A stretch of DNA of 64,000 nucleotides from JAUIAI01 sp963732405 (lineage in GTDB: Bacteria; Pseudomonadota; Gammaproteobacteria; Burkholderiales; Burkholderiaceae_E), in the NCBI GenBank assembly GCA_963732405.1, contig CAVSZG010000006.1, positions 62,001 through 126,000 of the forward strand, given 5' to 3'. The position numbers and the translations under genes are program-made. This document shows positions 8,498-17,675 of the stretch, piece by piece (the first letter of the stretch is position 1; every line of letters starts with the position of its first letter). Under the pieces are notes generated by a model that saw only the letters and a program-made list of their open reading frames with translations, was not told the DNA's origin and made no database searches.

Positions 8498-9467
8498 GGG
8501 TCGACCCTGCCCAGGGGATGCAGTTGCTGATGGGTGGCCACCGTCATGTCGCCGTCGATACTGATCCAGCCGCGATACATCCCGAGCGTGTTGAAGGGCG
8601 CGACGATATGACCGGCCGCATCGATCGCGATCATGCCCGCGCCAATGCGGTAGGCCGAGAGGGTTTCATGAATGGTGGCGTGGGTGGCGGTGTGCAGATC
8701 GCTGCCCGCGTACATCATGCGGCAGGCGACCTCGTGAGTGGCCATGCAGCGCAGGAAATACTCGCCCTGTCCTGTGCCCGACACGGCGCAGACGCCGTTG
8801 CGGGCATACGTGCCGGCGCCCAGCACCGGGCTGTCGCCGATCCGCCCGACCGGCTTGTTGTTAAAGCCGCCCGTGGAGGTTGCGGCCGCCAGGTCACCGT
8901 GCACATCGAGCGCAACAGCGCCTACCGTGCCGTGCTTGTCCGCTTCCGAGGCCATGTGCAGAATGCCGGCCTGAGCCTTGGCCTGTAGCTTGCGCAGCGA
9001 CTCGCGTTGCCGCTCGAGCGTGAACCAGTTGTTGTCCACCATGTCGAGGCCCGCCGCCTGAGCGAATGCATCGGCCGCATCGGCGGCCATCAACACACTG
9101 CGGCCATCATCCATGAGCGCGCGCGCCGCGCGCACCGGGTTACGCACCCGGCGCACGGCCGCCACGCCGGCGCCTCGTCCTTCGCGGCCCTCCATGATCG
9201 ATGCATCGAGCTCATGCTCGCCCGCCGCATTGAGCACGGCGCCGCGCCCGGCATTGAAGAACGGGCTTTCCTCCATGACAATCACGGCGGCTTGCACCGC
9301 ATCGACGGCGCTGCCGCCGAGCCGCAGCACTCGCCATCCGGCCTGCAGCGATTGGGCGAGATGGTCGCGCGCCGCGCCCAATCGCTGGCGGGCATGAGTT
9401 CTGGCGCGAGTGTGCCGCAGCCGCCGTGGATGCCGATGGCGATTGGTTGGGTTCGTGGTGAAGTCAT
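8494..9467 (-). pseudogene. iaaA: Isoaspartyl peptidase/L-asparaginase (Ntn-hydrolase), frameshifted in this sequence
   Basis: Type III asparaginase/isoaspartyl dipeptidase, an N-terminal nucleophile hydrolase that cuts itself before the catalytic threonine. The N-terminus IAIGIHGGCGT, the stretch FFNAGRGAVLN and the cleavage site HGTVGAVALD with its nucleophile Thr are all present. The frame changes around 9368-9376: the first frame ends after ASDWA and the second resumes at ARDHLAQSLQAG. Removing two bases (one CG of a CGCGGCGCG run) restores a continuous protein of about 323 aa. It may be a sequencing slip or a real mutation. The start overlaps the binding-protein stop (TAATG) and the stop overlaps the PanE-like start. 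Confidence 0.85.
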
Positions 9468-11108
9468 TATTTGGCTGGTGTGATGTCCATGGCCAGGGTG
9501 TCTTCATCGACGCGTGGGGCAATGCGAACCTTGTTCTTCTGCATCGCCCAGGCCGAGCCGACCGACACGATGGGCAGACGCTGCAGATCCTTGGCCACCA
9601 GTGCATTGGCCGCCGCGAGCTGATCGCGCCGCTTGTCCACGTTCATCTCGACGGCTGAATCCTGCAGCAGTTTGTCCATGTCGGGGTTCTGGTATTGCAG
9701 CACGTTGAAAGCGCCCATCGATCGCGATTTGTCATTGGAGTGCATGAGCGAGGACAAGGTGTAATGCGACTCGCCGGTGAGGGTGCCCCAACCCGACATC
9801 GACATCGACAACTCACCGCGCGTACGGGCCGGGAAAAACACCGGCGCGGGCTGGGCATTGGCGCGGACCTCGATGCCGATTGCCGCCAGCATCTGGGCGA
9901 TGGTGGTGCCGACCTGCTTGTCGCCGGGCAGCCGGTCCTGGGTGAAGGAGAATTGCACCGCAAACCCGTCGGGATAACCGGCCTCCTTCATCAAGGCCTT
10001 GGCGGCCGCCACATCGACCTTGCGTGGGGGGAGTTTGTCGTTGAAGCCGAAGATGGACGGCGTGACCAGTTGATTCATCGGCTTGCCCAGGCCCTCCATG
10101 GCGATCTCGGCAAGCGCTGAGCGATCGATGGTCAGATCGATGGCCTGGCGCACCCGCAGGTCTCGAAACGGATTGGCCGCCAGCGGCGCACCGCTCTTGT
10201 CGGTGATCTGCCCCTCGGGCACCTTCTCGCGCTGGTCCATCTCGAGATTGAACACGTACACCGTGTCGATGGTCTCGACATGGAGCTTGGGATCGCGCTT
10301 GAGCGTGGCGATGTCGGCCGCCGGTACGCGACTCATCAAGTCGAGTTGCCCGGCCTTGAGTTGCGCCACGCGCGCCGAATCATTCGGAATTTCCTTGCGC
10401 ACGACACGCGCCCAGGGCTGCTTGTCGCCCCAATAGCCGTCGAAGCGCTCGAGCACCAGATCGTTCTTCGGCGCCCAGGACACGAACTTGTAGGGTCCGG
10501 TACCAACGGCCGCCTTGCCGGAATTGAAGGCTTCATTGGCCGTTTCCTTGGTCAGGCCGGCGGCGGCCTTGTGGGACACGATGAACAAGCGGATGAAGTC
10601 ATTGGGCAGCACCGGCGCCGGCCCGTTGGTGATGATGCGGATAGTGTGCGGATCGATGATCTGGGTTTCCTTGACCCGGCGCACGTAGATAGTCGTGGGA
10701 TTGGGGCCGGCGACCAAGGGAATGCGTTCGATCGAGAACTTCACGTCCTGGGCGGTGAAATCAGACCCATCATGAAATTTGACACCTTTGCGCAGCTTGA
10801 ATTCCCAGGTGGTATCGTCGATCGCCGTCCAGGACTCGGCCAGTCTGGGCTCCACCTCCAGGCCGCGACCCGACCAGGTCGAGCGTATCGAACACATGCT
10901 TGAGCGATTCGGCATGGGTGCCGGTGGCCGTGAAGTGCGGATCGATCGAATCGGGTCCGCCACGTACGCCGATCGTGAGCGTCTGAGACAGGGCTGGCGA
11001 TGCGGCGCTCATCAAGGCCAAGCTCAGGGCCAAGCCGGCGAGCAGGCTCGTCGGGATGGCCGTGCGGTGGCGGCGGAGGTGTCGTGCGGTGTCATCGTGG
11101 GTCTCCAT
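9467..11108 (-). pseudogene. ABC transporter substrate-binding protein (SBP_bac_5), frameshifted in this sequence
   Basis: Periplasmic binding protein probably serving the permeases and ATPases at 12731-16696 on the other strand. The N-terminal frame carries a signal peptide ending ASPALSQ and the mature start LTIGVRGGPDSIDPH. The second frame carries the rest, from GRGLEVEPRLAESW through FKLRKGVKFHDGSDFTAQD to the end. The break is near 10880: one extra base in CTCGACC (minus strand) separates HVFDTL from TWSGRG. Corrected length is about 546 aa. Its 5' end overlaps the marR stop, so it is the second gene of the marR operon. Confidence 0.88.
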
Positions 11109-11730
11109 GAGGGATACGGATGGGCCAGCCGGGCTGGCCGAGGATGATCTTGGTCAACAGAAAATTCAGGGTTTCACGTTCCTGAGCATCGAGTCCGGCC
11201 AGCATGCGTGCCTCATGCTCGACGAAGGTCGGTACGGTGGCCTCGACGAGCTTGCGGCCACGCGCCGTGAGGTAGAGCGGCATCCGTCGCCTATCCTGCC
11301 GGTCGTGGGTCCGGCGCAGCAGGCGTTTGGCGAGCAGGCTCTTGATCGCCCGGCTCAAGGTGTTCTTGGGTTTGGATGAGGAGGCCGCGACATCGTCGGC
11401 CGTGATGCCTTCGCGAAGACCGAGCGCATAGAGGACGACATGCTCGGGCATCGACAGGCCGTATTCGCGCGCGATCCAGTCGTACAGCGGTTGATTGAAA
11501 TGATGGGCAATGAAATTTGCCCGGAACGACAGCCGGCAGGGGTTTTCCCAGAGTTTCACGCCGATCATGGGGTTCATCAACGCCGGTGTGATCGGATGTT
11601 CGTCGACCGGGCTACCCGGGCCTGCCGCCGCCCCGCCTGGTTGTCCGGCCGGCTGATTGTCGCCCGGGCGAGGTGCACCGGCCGATCCGCCGCGGCGTGT
11701 GGCATTGCGCACTGTTTCGTTCCGGGCCAT
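11092..11730 (-). CDS. MarR family transcriptional regulator
   Basis: Winged-helix regulator of 212 aa. The core has the expected recognition region (ITADDVAASSSKPKNTLSRAIKSL, seen as two short helices) and the wing RRTHDRQDRRRMPLYLT. An N-terminal extension of about 55 residues rich in Gly, Pro and Ala precedes the domain, so the protein is longer than the usual 140-160 aa. It heads the leftward operon with the binding protein, peptidase and two dehydrogenases, and faces the creatininase/permease operon. An operator-like repeat is found just upstream of each start, suggesting that it controls both directions. The effector is unknown. Confidence 0.9.
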   Translation of the reverse strand: MARNETVRNATRRGGSAGAPRPGDNQPAGQPGGAAAGPGSPVDEHPITPALMNPMIGVKLWENPCRLSFRANFIAHHFNQPLYDWIAREYGLSMPEHVVLYALGLREGITADDVAASSSKPKNTLSRAIKSLLAKRLLRRTHDRQDRRRMPLYLTARGRKLVEATVPTFVEHEARMLAGLDAQERETLNFLLTKIILGQPGWPIRIPHGDPR

Positions 11731-11756
11731 TCAGTGCCTTGAATTTGAACGAATCG

Positions 11757-11774
11757 ATTGGTTCCAAATGGATC
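11757..11774 (-). promoter_or_regulatory. Operator-like site 1 of marR/creatininase divergent region
   Basis: ATTGGTTCCAAATGGATC on the plus strand, with the dyad core TTGGTTCCAA at 11758-11767. It matches the inverted complement of site 2 (11901-11918) at 16 of 18 positions. It lies 27 bases upstream of the marR start, where a promoter -10/+1 would fall. Confidence 0.55.
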
Positions 11775-11795
11775 TTGACGCAGGATGCGCGCAGG

Positions 11796-11801
11796 TGTCA
11801 A
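11796..11801 (-). promoter_or_regulatory. Candidate -35 element for marR operon
   Basis: A perfect TTGACA on the minus strand. A -10 element at the usual distance is poor (CAAGAT, three of six consensus positions). Operator-like site 1 starts at that point, as expected for a repressed promoter. Confidence 0.35.
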
Positions 11802-11900
11802 CATGAGCCTGCGATTTGGGAAATCGATTTTTCTCGCGTCATTCTGCCGTTTTTCATCAGCTTTGCCCGGGTATCGTCGATCGCCTTGACGCCACCAATC

Positions 11901-11918
11901 GATCCGATTGGAACCAAT
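11901..11918 (+). promoter_or_regulatory. Operator-like site 2 of marR/creatininase divergent region
   Basis: GATCCGATTGGAACCAAT, containing the dyad TTGGAACCAA. It is the near-perfect inverted copy of site 1. It lies 21 bases upstream of the creatininase-family start, just before its ribosome-binding site. Confidence 0.55.
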
Positions 11919-11939
11919 ATCCAACCGCCGGAGGCCGCT

Positions 11940-12665
11940 ATGCGGGTCAGCGAAATGAACTGGATGCAGATCAGGGATCATGTCGCCGATCTGCGGGCAC
12001 GCGATGTCCGAGACCGTATTGCCGTGCTGCCCATCGGATCGACCGAGCAACATGCGTATCTCTCACTGTCGGTCGATTCGATACTGGCCGAGCGGGTGGC
12101 GGCCGAAGCGGCCGAACCCGTGTCGATTCCGGTGTTTCCGGTCCTCTCATACGGTCTGACACCGAATTTCGTGGAATTTCCCGGCACGGTGTCATTGCGG
12201 GTGAGCACGCTGTGTGCCGTCGTCGAGGACATTCTTAACGGCATCGCCCGTGCCGGCTTCAATCGCATCGTCATCGTCAATGGCCACGGTGGCAATGGTC
12301 CAGCCCAGGGCGCTGTGGCGCAGTGGCTCGATTCCCATGCCGACTGCCAGGTGAAGTGGCACAACTGGTGGAATGCGCCGCGCACCTGGGCTCAGGTGAC
12401 GGCGATCGATGATCTTGCCTCTCATGCGTCATGGATGGAGAACTTCACGTTCACACGCACGAATGACCCTCGGCAACCAGTGGACGTGCGCAAGCCACTC
12501 ATCGATTTCGACCGATTGGCCCGGGTGTCACCGGCGCAGAAGATGTCATTGCTGGGCGATGGCAATTTCGGCGGTCTGTATCAGCGCGGCGAAGCCGACA
12601 TGGCGGCGCTGTGGGCGGTGGCGGTCGACGAAACGCGCGGCATCATCACCGATGGCTGGGACTGA
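11940..12665 (+). CDS. Creatininase family amidohydrolase
   Basis: Metal-dependent amide hydrolase of the creatininase/ArfB family, 241 aa. The metal-site motifs are PIGSTEQHAYLSLSVDS, giving Glu, His and Asp ligands, and the signature IVNGHGGN. The usual HGPHLP after EQH is replaced by AYLSL, so the active-site rim differs from true creatininase. ATG 11940 is preceded by GGAG about six bases upstream. It leads the rightward operon carrying two permeases and two ATPases, so it probably processes the imported compound or its breakdown product. The substrate is not predictable. Confidence 0.88.
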   Translation: MRVSEMNWMQIRDHVADLRARDVRDRIAVLPIGSTEQHAYLSLSVDSILAERVAAEAAEPVSIPVFPVLSYGLTPNFVEFPGTVSLRVSTLCAVVEDILNGIARAGFNRIVIVNGHGGNGPAQGAVAQWLDSHADCQVKWHNWWNAPRTWAQVTAIDDLASHASWMENFTFTRTNDPRQPVDVRKPLIDFDRLARVSPAQKMSLLGDGNFGGLYQRGEADMAALWAVAVDETRGIITDGWD

Positions 12666-12730
12666 CCCCTGGGCGGCGGCGCGGCGGTACCGGCGTCACT
12701 GCGTCTGCACCGCCTGAGCGGGCACGGCTC

Positions 12731-13702
12731 ATGACCGGATTCATCATTCAGCGCCTGCTCCAGGCCGTCGTGGTCATGGCGGTGATCTCGCTGATCGTGT
12801 TTGCCGGCGTTCATGCAATCGGCAATCCGATCGACGTACTAATCTCGCCCGATGCCACCCAGCAGATCCGTGAGCAGGCGATCGTTGCCTACGGTCTGGA
12901 TCAACCGCTGCCGCGTCAGTATCTCGCTTTTCTTGGCCGACTGCTCGACGGCGATTTCGGTCGCTCCTTCGTCTTCAACATGCCGGTGCTGGAACTGGTG
13001 TTCTCGAGACTGCCCGCCACCCTGGAACTGGCCATGAGCGCGGTGATCATCGCCGCCGTGGTCGGTATTCCGCTGGGCATGTTCGCCGGCTATCAGCCCC
13101 GGCATCCGTTCTCGCGCCTGATCATGGGCGTGTCCATCCTGGGCTTTTCCGTGCCAACCTTCTGGGTCGGGCTGGTGCTGATCTTCGTGTTTGCCGTGAC
13201 CCTCGGTTGGCTGCCGGCGGGCGGCCGCGGTGAAACGGCAATGCTCTTTGGCATCGACTGGAGCATTCTCACGGCCGATGGCATCTCGCACCTGCTGCTG
13301 CCGGCTGTCAACCTGGCGCTGTTCAAGCTGTCGATGATGATCCGCCTGGCGCGTGCCGGCACGCGCGAGATCATGCTCACCGATGCCATCCGTTTTGCGC
13401 GGGCAACCGGGCAGTCCGAAGTCACCCTGCTGCGCCACCATGTCCTGCGCCTGATCTCGCTGCCGCTGGTGACGGTGTTCGGTCTTGAACTGGGGTCAAC
13501 CCTCGCCTTTGCGGTGGTCACGGAAACCATCTTCTCCTGGCCGGGCGTGGGCAAACTGATCATCGATTCGATCAATGCGCTTGATCGACCGGTGATGGTC
13601 GCCTATCTGATGCTGGTGGCTTTGCTGTTCATCCTGATCAATCTCGCCGTCGACATGGTCAACGCCGCACTCGACCCGCGCATCCGGTTGCGAGCGACAT
13701 GA
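12731..13702 (+). CDS. ABC transporter permease, DppB type (set B)
   Basis: Inner-membrane permease, 323 aa from ATG 12731. It starts with FIIQRLLQAVVVMAVIS as first helix, then the family's GLDQPLPRQYLAFLGRLL and GDFGRSF segments. It ends with the DppB-type WPGVGKLIIDSINALD. The EAA loop is AIRFARATGQSEVTLL. A longer frame extends upstream, but it overlaps the creatininase gene and lacks permease character. It is followed at once, with ATGA overlap, by its DppC-type partner. Confidence 0.92.
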   Translation: MTGFIIQRLLQAVVVMAVISLIVFAGVHAIGNPIDVLISPDATQQIREQAIVAYGLDQPLPRQYLAFLGRLLDGDFGRSFVFNMPVLELVFSRLPATLELAMSAVIIAAVVGIPLGMFAGYQPRHPFSRLIMGVSILGFSVPTFWVGLVLIFVFAVTLGWLPAGGRGETAMLFGIDWSILTADGISHLLLPAVNLALFKLSMMIRLARAGTREIMLTDAIRFARATGQSEVTLLRHHVLRLISLPLVTVFGLELGSTLAFAVVTETIFSWPGVGKLIIDSINALDRPVMVAYLMLVALLFILINLAVDMVNAALDPRIRLRAT

Positions 13703-14598
13703 CTGAACCGGTCGGTTCCACGTCGGTGCCTGGCGGGTGGTCACGCTTCTGGCATGAGTTCGGCCGCAACCGCATTGCCGTCATTGCCCTGGCCATCGTC
13801 GTCACCATCGTGATCATCGCCCTGGGCGCGCCCTGGATCGCGAGCCAGAATCCCTACGATCTGGCCACGCTGGTGTTCGCCGACGCCAGACGGCCACCGG
13901 GGCATGTGAATGCCACCGGCACGCGCTATCTGCTGGGGACCGATGCCCAGGGGCGCGACATGTTGTCAGCCATCATGTATGGGCTGCGCATTTCCATCCA
14001 GATTGGTCTGGCCGCCGGCATGATTGCGCTCACCCTGGGCACGATCATCGGGGTGACGGCTGCCTTCGTCGGCGGCCGCATCGAGGCATTGCTCATGCGC
14101 ATCGTCGATCTGCAGTTATCGTTCCCGGCCATCCTGCTCGCACTCGTGATGGCGGCGGCGCTGGGCAAAGGGGTAGGGCAGCTGGTGGCTGCCCTGGTGG
14201 CAGCGCAATATGCCTACTTTGCCCGGACAGCCCATAGCGCGGCGGCGGCCGAGCGCGGCAAACAATATGTGGAAGCGGCCCTGGCCGTGCCGCTGTCATC
14301 GGGCCGGATCATGTTCCGTCATATCCTGCCCAACTGCCTGCCGCCACTGATCGTCGTGGCCACCGTGCAGATTGCCAATGCGATTGCGCTGGAGGCGACA
14401 CTGTCCTTTCTCGGCCTGGGTCTGCCGCCCACCGAGCCCTCACTGGGCATGCTCATTGCCAACGGCTTCGACTATATGCTGTCGGGTCGCTACTGGATCT
14501 CCATCTATCCCGGTGTGGCCTTGATCGTGTTGATCGTCGCGATCAACCTGGTCGGCGATCAGGTCCGGGATCAACTCAACCCGCGCCTGGCACGATGA
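13699..14598 (+). CDS. ABC transporter permease, DppC type (set B)
   Basis: Second permease, 299 aa. It has YLLGTDAQGRDMLSAIMYGL before the core, the EAA-like segment KQYVEAALAVPLSSGRI and the C-terminal FLGLGLPPTEPSLGML. The expected A-A-R-A of the coupling loop reads A-A-L-A here, a mild deviation. ATGA overlaps join it to both neighbours, so the five genes from creatininase to the last ATPase form one transcription unit. Confidence 0.92.
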   Translation: MTEPVGSTSVPGGWSRFWHEFGRNRIAVIALAIVVTIVIIALGAPWIASQNPYDLATLVFADARRPPGHVNATGTRYLLGTDAQGRDMLSAIMYGLRISIQIGLAAGMIALTLGTIIGVTAAFVGGRIEALLMRIVDLQLSFPAILLALVMAAALGKGVGQLVAALVAAQYAYFARTAHSAAAAERGKQYVEAALAVPLSSGRIMFRHILPNCLPPLIVVATVQIANAIALEATLSFLGLGLPPTEPSLGMLIANGFDYMLSGRYWISIYPGVALIVLIVAINLVGDQVRDQLNPRLAR

Positions 14599-15632
14599 GT
14601 CCTGCACTCTCGCCCGGTCATCCGCTGCTGTCGGTGCACGATCTGCGAACTCATTTCGCCACATCGGCCGGCGAGCTCAGGGCGGTGGACGGCGTGAGCT
14701 TCGACGTCCAGGCGGGCGAGGTTGTCGGACTCGTGGGCGAGTCGGGTTCGGGCAAGTCCGTCACCGGATTTTCGATCCTCTCGTTGATCGATCCGCCCGG
14801 GCGGATCGTCTCCGGATCCATCCGGCTGCGCGGAGAGGAATTGGTGGGCGCGAGCCCGGCGCGAATGCGCCAATTGCGAGGAGCACATCTGGCCATGGTG
14901 TTTCAGGATCCCATGGCGACGCTCAATCCGGTGCTGCGCGTGTCGCAGCAGATGTTTCTCGCCCTGAGCGCCCACCAGCGCCTGAGCCGCGCCGCGGCGC
15001 GGGCCCGATCGGTCGAGGCGCTGGACAAGGTGGGTATTCCCGACGCCTCGAGTCGTCTGGATGCTTATCCGCATCAGTTCTCCGGGGGCATGCGCCAGCG
15101 GGTGGCGATCGCGATCGCCTTGCTCAATCATCCCGATCTGATCGTCTGCGATGAGCCGACCACAGCGCTGGACGTGTCGATCCAGGCCCAGATTCTCGAA
15201 CAGATGCGCATGCTGGCCAGCGAGTCAGGCACGGCGCTGATCTGGATCAGTCATGATCTGGCCGTCGTCTCGTCGCTCGCTTCGCGGGTGATCGTGATGT
15301 ATGCCGGGCGTATCGTCGAAGCGGGCCCGGCGCCGCAGGTGCTGGCCGATCCACGGCATCCGTATACCCTGGGCCTGCTCGAATCGCTGCCGGCACGCGC
15401 CGCACCGGGGCAGCCGCTGCGACAGATTCCGGGCATCACGCCCTCGTTGATCGATCTGGACGCCGGATGCGCGTTCCGATCCCGATGTTCCCGCACGACT
15501 GAGCGCTGTGCGACGGCGCCGCCAAACACCAGCCTGTCGGGACGCGACTGGCGCTGTCATCATCCGATCATGAGCGACGCGTCGGTCAGTAAGCGCGCAA
15601 CTGATTCGGCAGGACAGGCGCACGCCTCATGA
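14595..15632 (+). CDS. ABC transporter ATPase, DppD type (set B)
   Basis: ATPase of 345 aa with complete Walker A GESGSGKSV, Q-loop MVFQDPMATLNP, signature FSGGMRQRVAIAIAL, Walker B LIVCDEPTTALD and H-loop WISHDLA. The C-terminal cysteine region is present (GCAFRSRCSRT, later WRCHHP). A short tail runs into the next gene. The gene overlaps both neighbours by four bases. Confidence 0.94.
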   Translation: MSPALSPGHPLLSVHDLRTHFATSAGELRAVDGVSFDVQAGEVVGLVGESGSGKSVTGFSILSLIDPPGRIVSGSIRLRGEELVGASPARMRQLRGAHLAMVFQDPMATLNPVLRVSQQMFLALSAHQRLSRAAARARSVEALDKVGIPDASSRLDAYPHQFSGGMRQRVAIAIALLNHPDLIVCDEPTTALDVSIQAQILEQMRMLASESGTALIWISHDLAVVSSLASRVIVMYAGRIVEAGPAPQVLADPRHPYTLGLLESLPARAAPGQPLRQIPGITPSLIDLDAGCAFRSRCSRTTERCATAPPNTSLSGRDWRCHHPIMSDASVSKRATDSAGQAHAS

Positions 15633-16696
15633 CGATAGCCTCCCCGAGTGCGCGCGCGACATCGGCCTTGCCGCCGGTGAGGCAGTCGCCGGTCACGGGC
15701 GGCGGTCCGTTGTTGCAGGTGCAGGCCTTGTTCCGCCAGTTCGATCCCGCCATATCGCTTGGTGACCGGATCGCATCATGGTTTGGCGCGGCTGTCGAAA
15801 CCCGCCCATTGCGCGCGGTGCAGGCCGTCGACCTGGTGATTGCGCAGGGCGAGGTGCTGGCACTGGTGGGCGAATCGGGTTGCGGCAAGTCCACGCTGGG
15901 GCGCATGGTTGCCGGCATTCTCGAACCCTCCAGCGGCACGGTACGGCTGCAGGGCAATCCGGTCATGGCAGGCGGTCGCCGTCCGCGCAAGGTGACCACA
16001 TCGGTCCAGATGGTGTTCCAGGATCCGTTCGGATCACTGAACCCTCGTCTGCGCATCGGCCAGGCGCTGGCCGAAGGCCCGCTGGCCCACGGCCTGACCC
16101 GGCCGGACGAGGCGCCTGATTATGTCGCCCGATGGCTCGAGGCGGTCGGCTTGCCAGCCGATGCCGCACAACGCCTGCCGCACCAGTTTTCAGGCGGTCA
16201 GCGTCAGCGGGTGGCGATTGCCCGTGCGCTGGCGATGCAACCCGCGCTGCTCGTCTGCGACGAGCCCGTGGCATCGCTCGACATTTCGATTCAGGCCCAG
16301 GTGATCAATCTGCTGCTGGATCTGCGCGCCCGGCTGGGCCTGACCATGTTGTTCATCAGCCATGACTTGGCCGTGGTGCGGCACATCAGCGATCGGGTCG
16401 CGATCATGTATCTGGGACGGATCGTCGAAGAAGGCCGTTCGGCCGACGTGTTCGATTCACCGCAACATCCCTACACCCAGGGATTGCTGGACAGCATTCC
16501 CAAGCTCGTGCTGAGCGATCAACCCGGTACCCGGTTCAAACCGATTGCGGGCGAGCTGCCATCGCCGCTCGCGCCGCCGCCAGGATGCGCGTTTCATCAG
16601 CGCTGCAGGCTGGCCCAGCCGCGATGCCGCACGACAGTTCCGACGCTCGAGGGCGACACCTGGAAGGTGGCCTGCCATTTTCCGCTGAACGTCTGA
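15629..16696 (+). CDS. ABC transporter ATPase, DppF type (set B)
   Basis: Second ATPase, 355 aa, completing importer set B. Walker A is GESGCGKST, signature FSGGQRQRVAIARAL, Walker B LLVCDEPVASLD, H-loop FISHDLA and the C-terminal HPY-type region GCAFHQRCRL. About 30 N-terminal residues precede the domain start. The operon ends here; the next gene is on the opposite strand with only 35 bases between stops. Confidence 0.94.
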   Translation: MTIASPSARATSALPPVRQSPVTGGGPLLQVQALFRQFDPAISLGDRIASWFGAAVETRPLRAVQAVDLVIAQGEVLALVGESGCGKSTLGRMVAGILEPSSGTVRLQGNPVMAGGRRPRKVTTSVQMVFQDPFGSLNPRLRIGQALAEGPLAHGLTRPDEAPDYVARWLEAVGLPADAAQRLPHQFSGGQRQRVAIARALAMQPALLVCDEPVASLDISIQAQVINLLLDLRARLGLTMLFISHDLAVVRHISDRVAIMYLGRIVEEGRSADVFDSPQHPYTQGLLDSIPKLVLSDQPGTRFKPIAGELPSPLAPPPGCAFHQRCRLAQPRCRTTVPTLEGDTWKVACHFPLNV

Positions 16697-16730
16697 GCGA
16701 TTCGTCAATCAGTCGGACGATGCGCTGACT

Positions 16731-17546
16731 TCATCGGGCCGGCAGGCGAAACGCCATGCCGGCATAACCCTCCAGACTGTGCGCCGGTTCGAACGCGATT
16801 TCGCAGCGCTTCTCGGGATTGACCCAGTCGTCGAGCAATTCATAGCCCAGATCGCGCATGCCCTGGATGAACTCGTCGCGCCGTTGAATGCGGTAGGGGC
16901 AGAAGGCGGTGCCGATACTCTGGACCGTCCAGTAGGCTGACTGCTCGTGCAATGGCAGCAGGTTCACCAGCACCCACCGAGGATGGGCCGGCAGGCCCGC
17001 GATCTTCTCGCTGAGCGTCTGTTCCAGATACTGCAGGCAACCCGAGGTGAAGAGCACATCGGAGCCGCTCGCGGCCGAGAAGTCGTCGGTAAACGAGAGG
17101 CACTGGTGCGTGTCCAGTGCATGGGCGACTTCGACTCCGGCCCGATTGATCGCCGGCACATCCGAGACCAGCCACTGCATGCCCGAGGGATAGTCGAGGT
17201 ATCGGCGGTAGGCGTAGTAGCTCAGCCCCACATGACCACCCAGATCGAAGACCCGGGTGGCGCCGTCGCGGAAGGCCTGCGTCAGCCAGTGCAGCATCGG
17301 ATAGTCGGCCGGGAAGATGCGCTTCATCCGGTCGCGATACATGGTGGTGGTCGCCTCGTGGTCATAGCCGATCGGCTGGCCGGGTGGCACTGCCGCGGCG
17401 GCCTGGGGGTAGCCGGGGTAGATGCCGCGACAGACGCCAATTGCATGGCCGGCCTCGAAGTTCGCATTGAAGCGACGTTTGCGCAGGCCTCGCAGGATGG
17501 GCAGATGCCACAGGCAGCGCAGAAGGGACATGTGGGAGGGTTTCAT
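16731..17546 (-). CDS. Putative methyltransferase, TIGR04325 family
   Basis: Protein of 271 aa resembling the TIGR04325 (LIC12133-type) putative SAM-dependent methyltransferases. A Rossmann-type segment VFDLGGHVGLSYYAY around residue 100 fits motif I. The later FTSGCLQYLEQTL corresponds to the LQY segment also seen in the related protein at 60001-60807. ATG 17546 is chosen because AGGA lies seven bases upstream. An upstream GTG would add 11 residues. Family members occur in polysaccharide or surface-glycan regions, but no such genes are adjacent here, so the substrate is open. Confidence 0.75.
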   Translation of the reverse strand: MKPSHMSLLRCLWHLPILRGLRKRRFNANFEAGHAIGVCRGIYPGYPQAAAAVPPGQPIGYDHEATTTMYRDRMKRIFPADYPMLHWLTQAFRDGATRVFDLGGHVGLSYYAYRRYLDYPSGMQWLVSDVPAINRAGVEVAHALDTHQCLSFTDDFSAASGSDVLFTSGCLQYLEQTLSEKIAGLPAHPRWVLVNLLPLHEQSAYWTVQSIGTAFCPYRIQRRDEFIQGMRDLGYELLDDWVNPEKRCEIAFEPAHSLEGYAGMAFRLPAR

Positions 17547-17675
17547 CGAGGATTCCTGGGCAGACCTGGGATTGCTCACCGTCGGCGACTATACATCGAC
17601 GTCACCTGAATGATGCACGGGCAGGCGATCTCTGAAACAATTGTCGGACATCACAACACCAACCAGGAGACGGCC

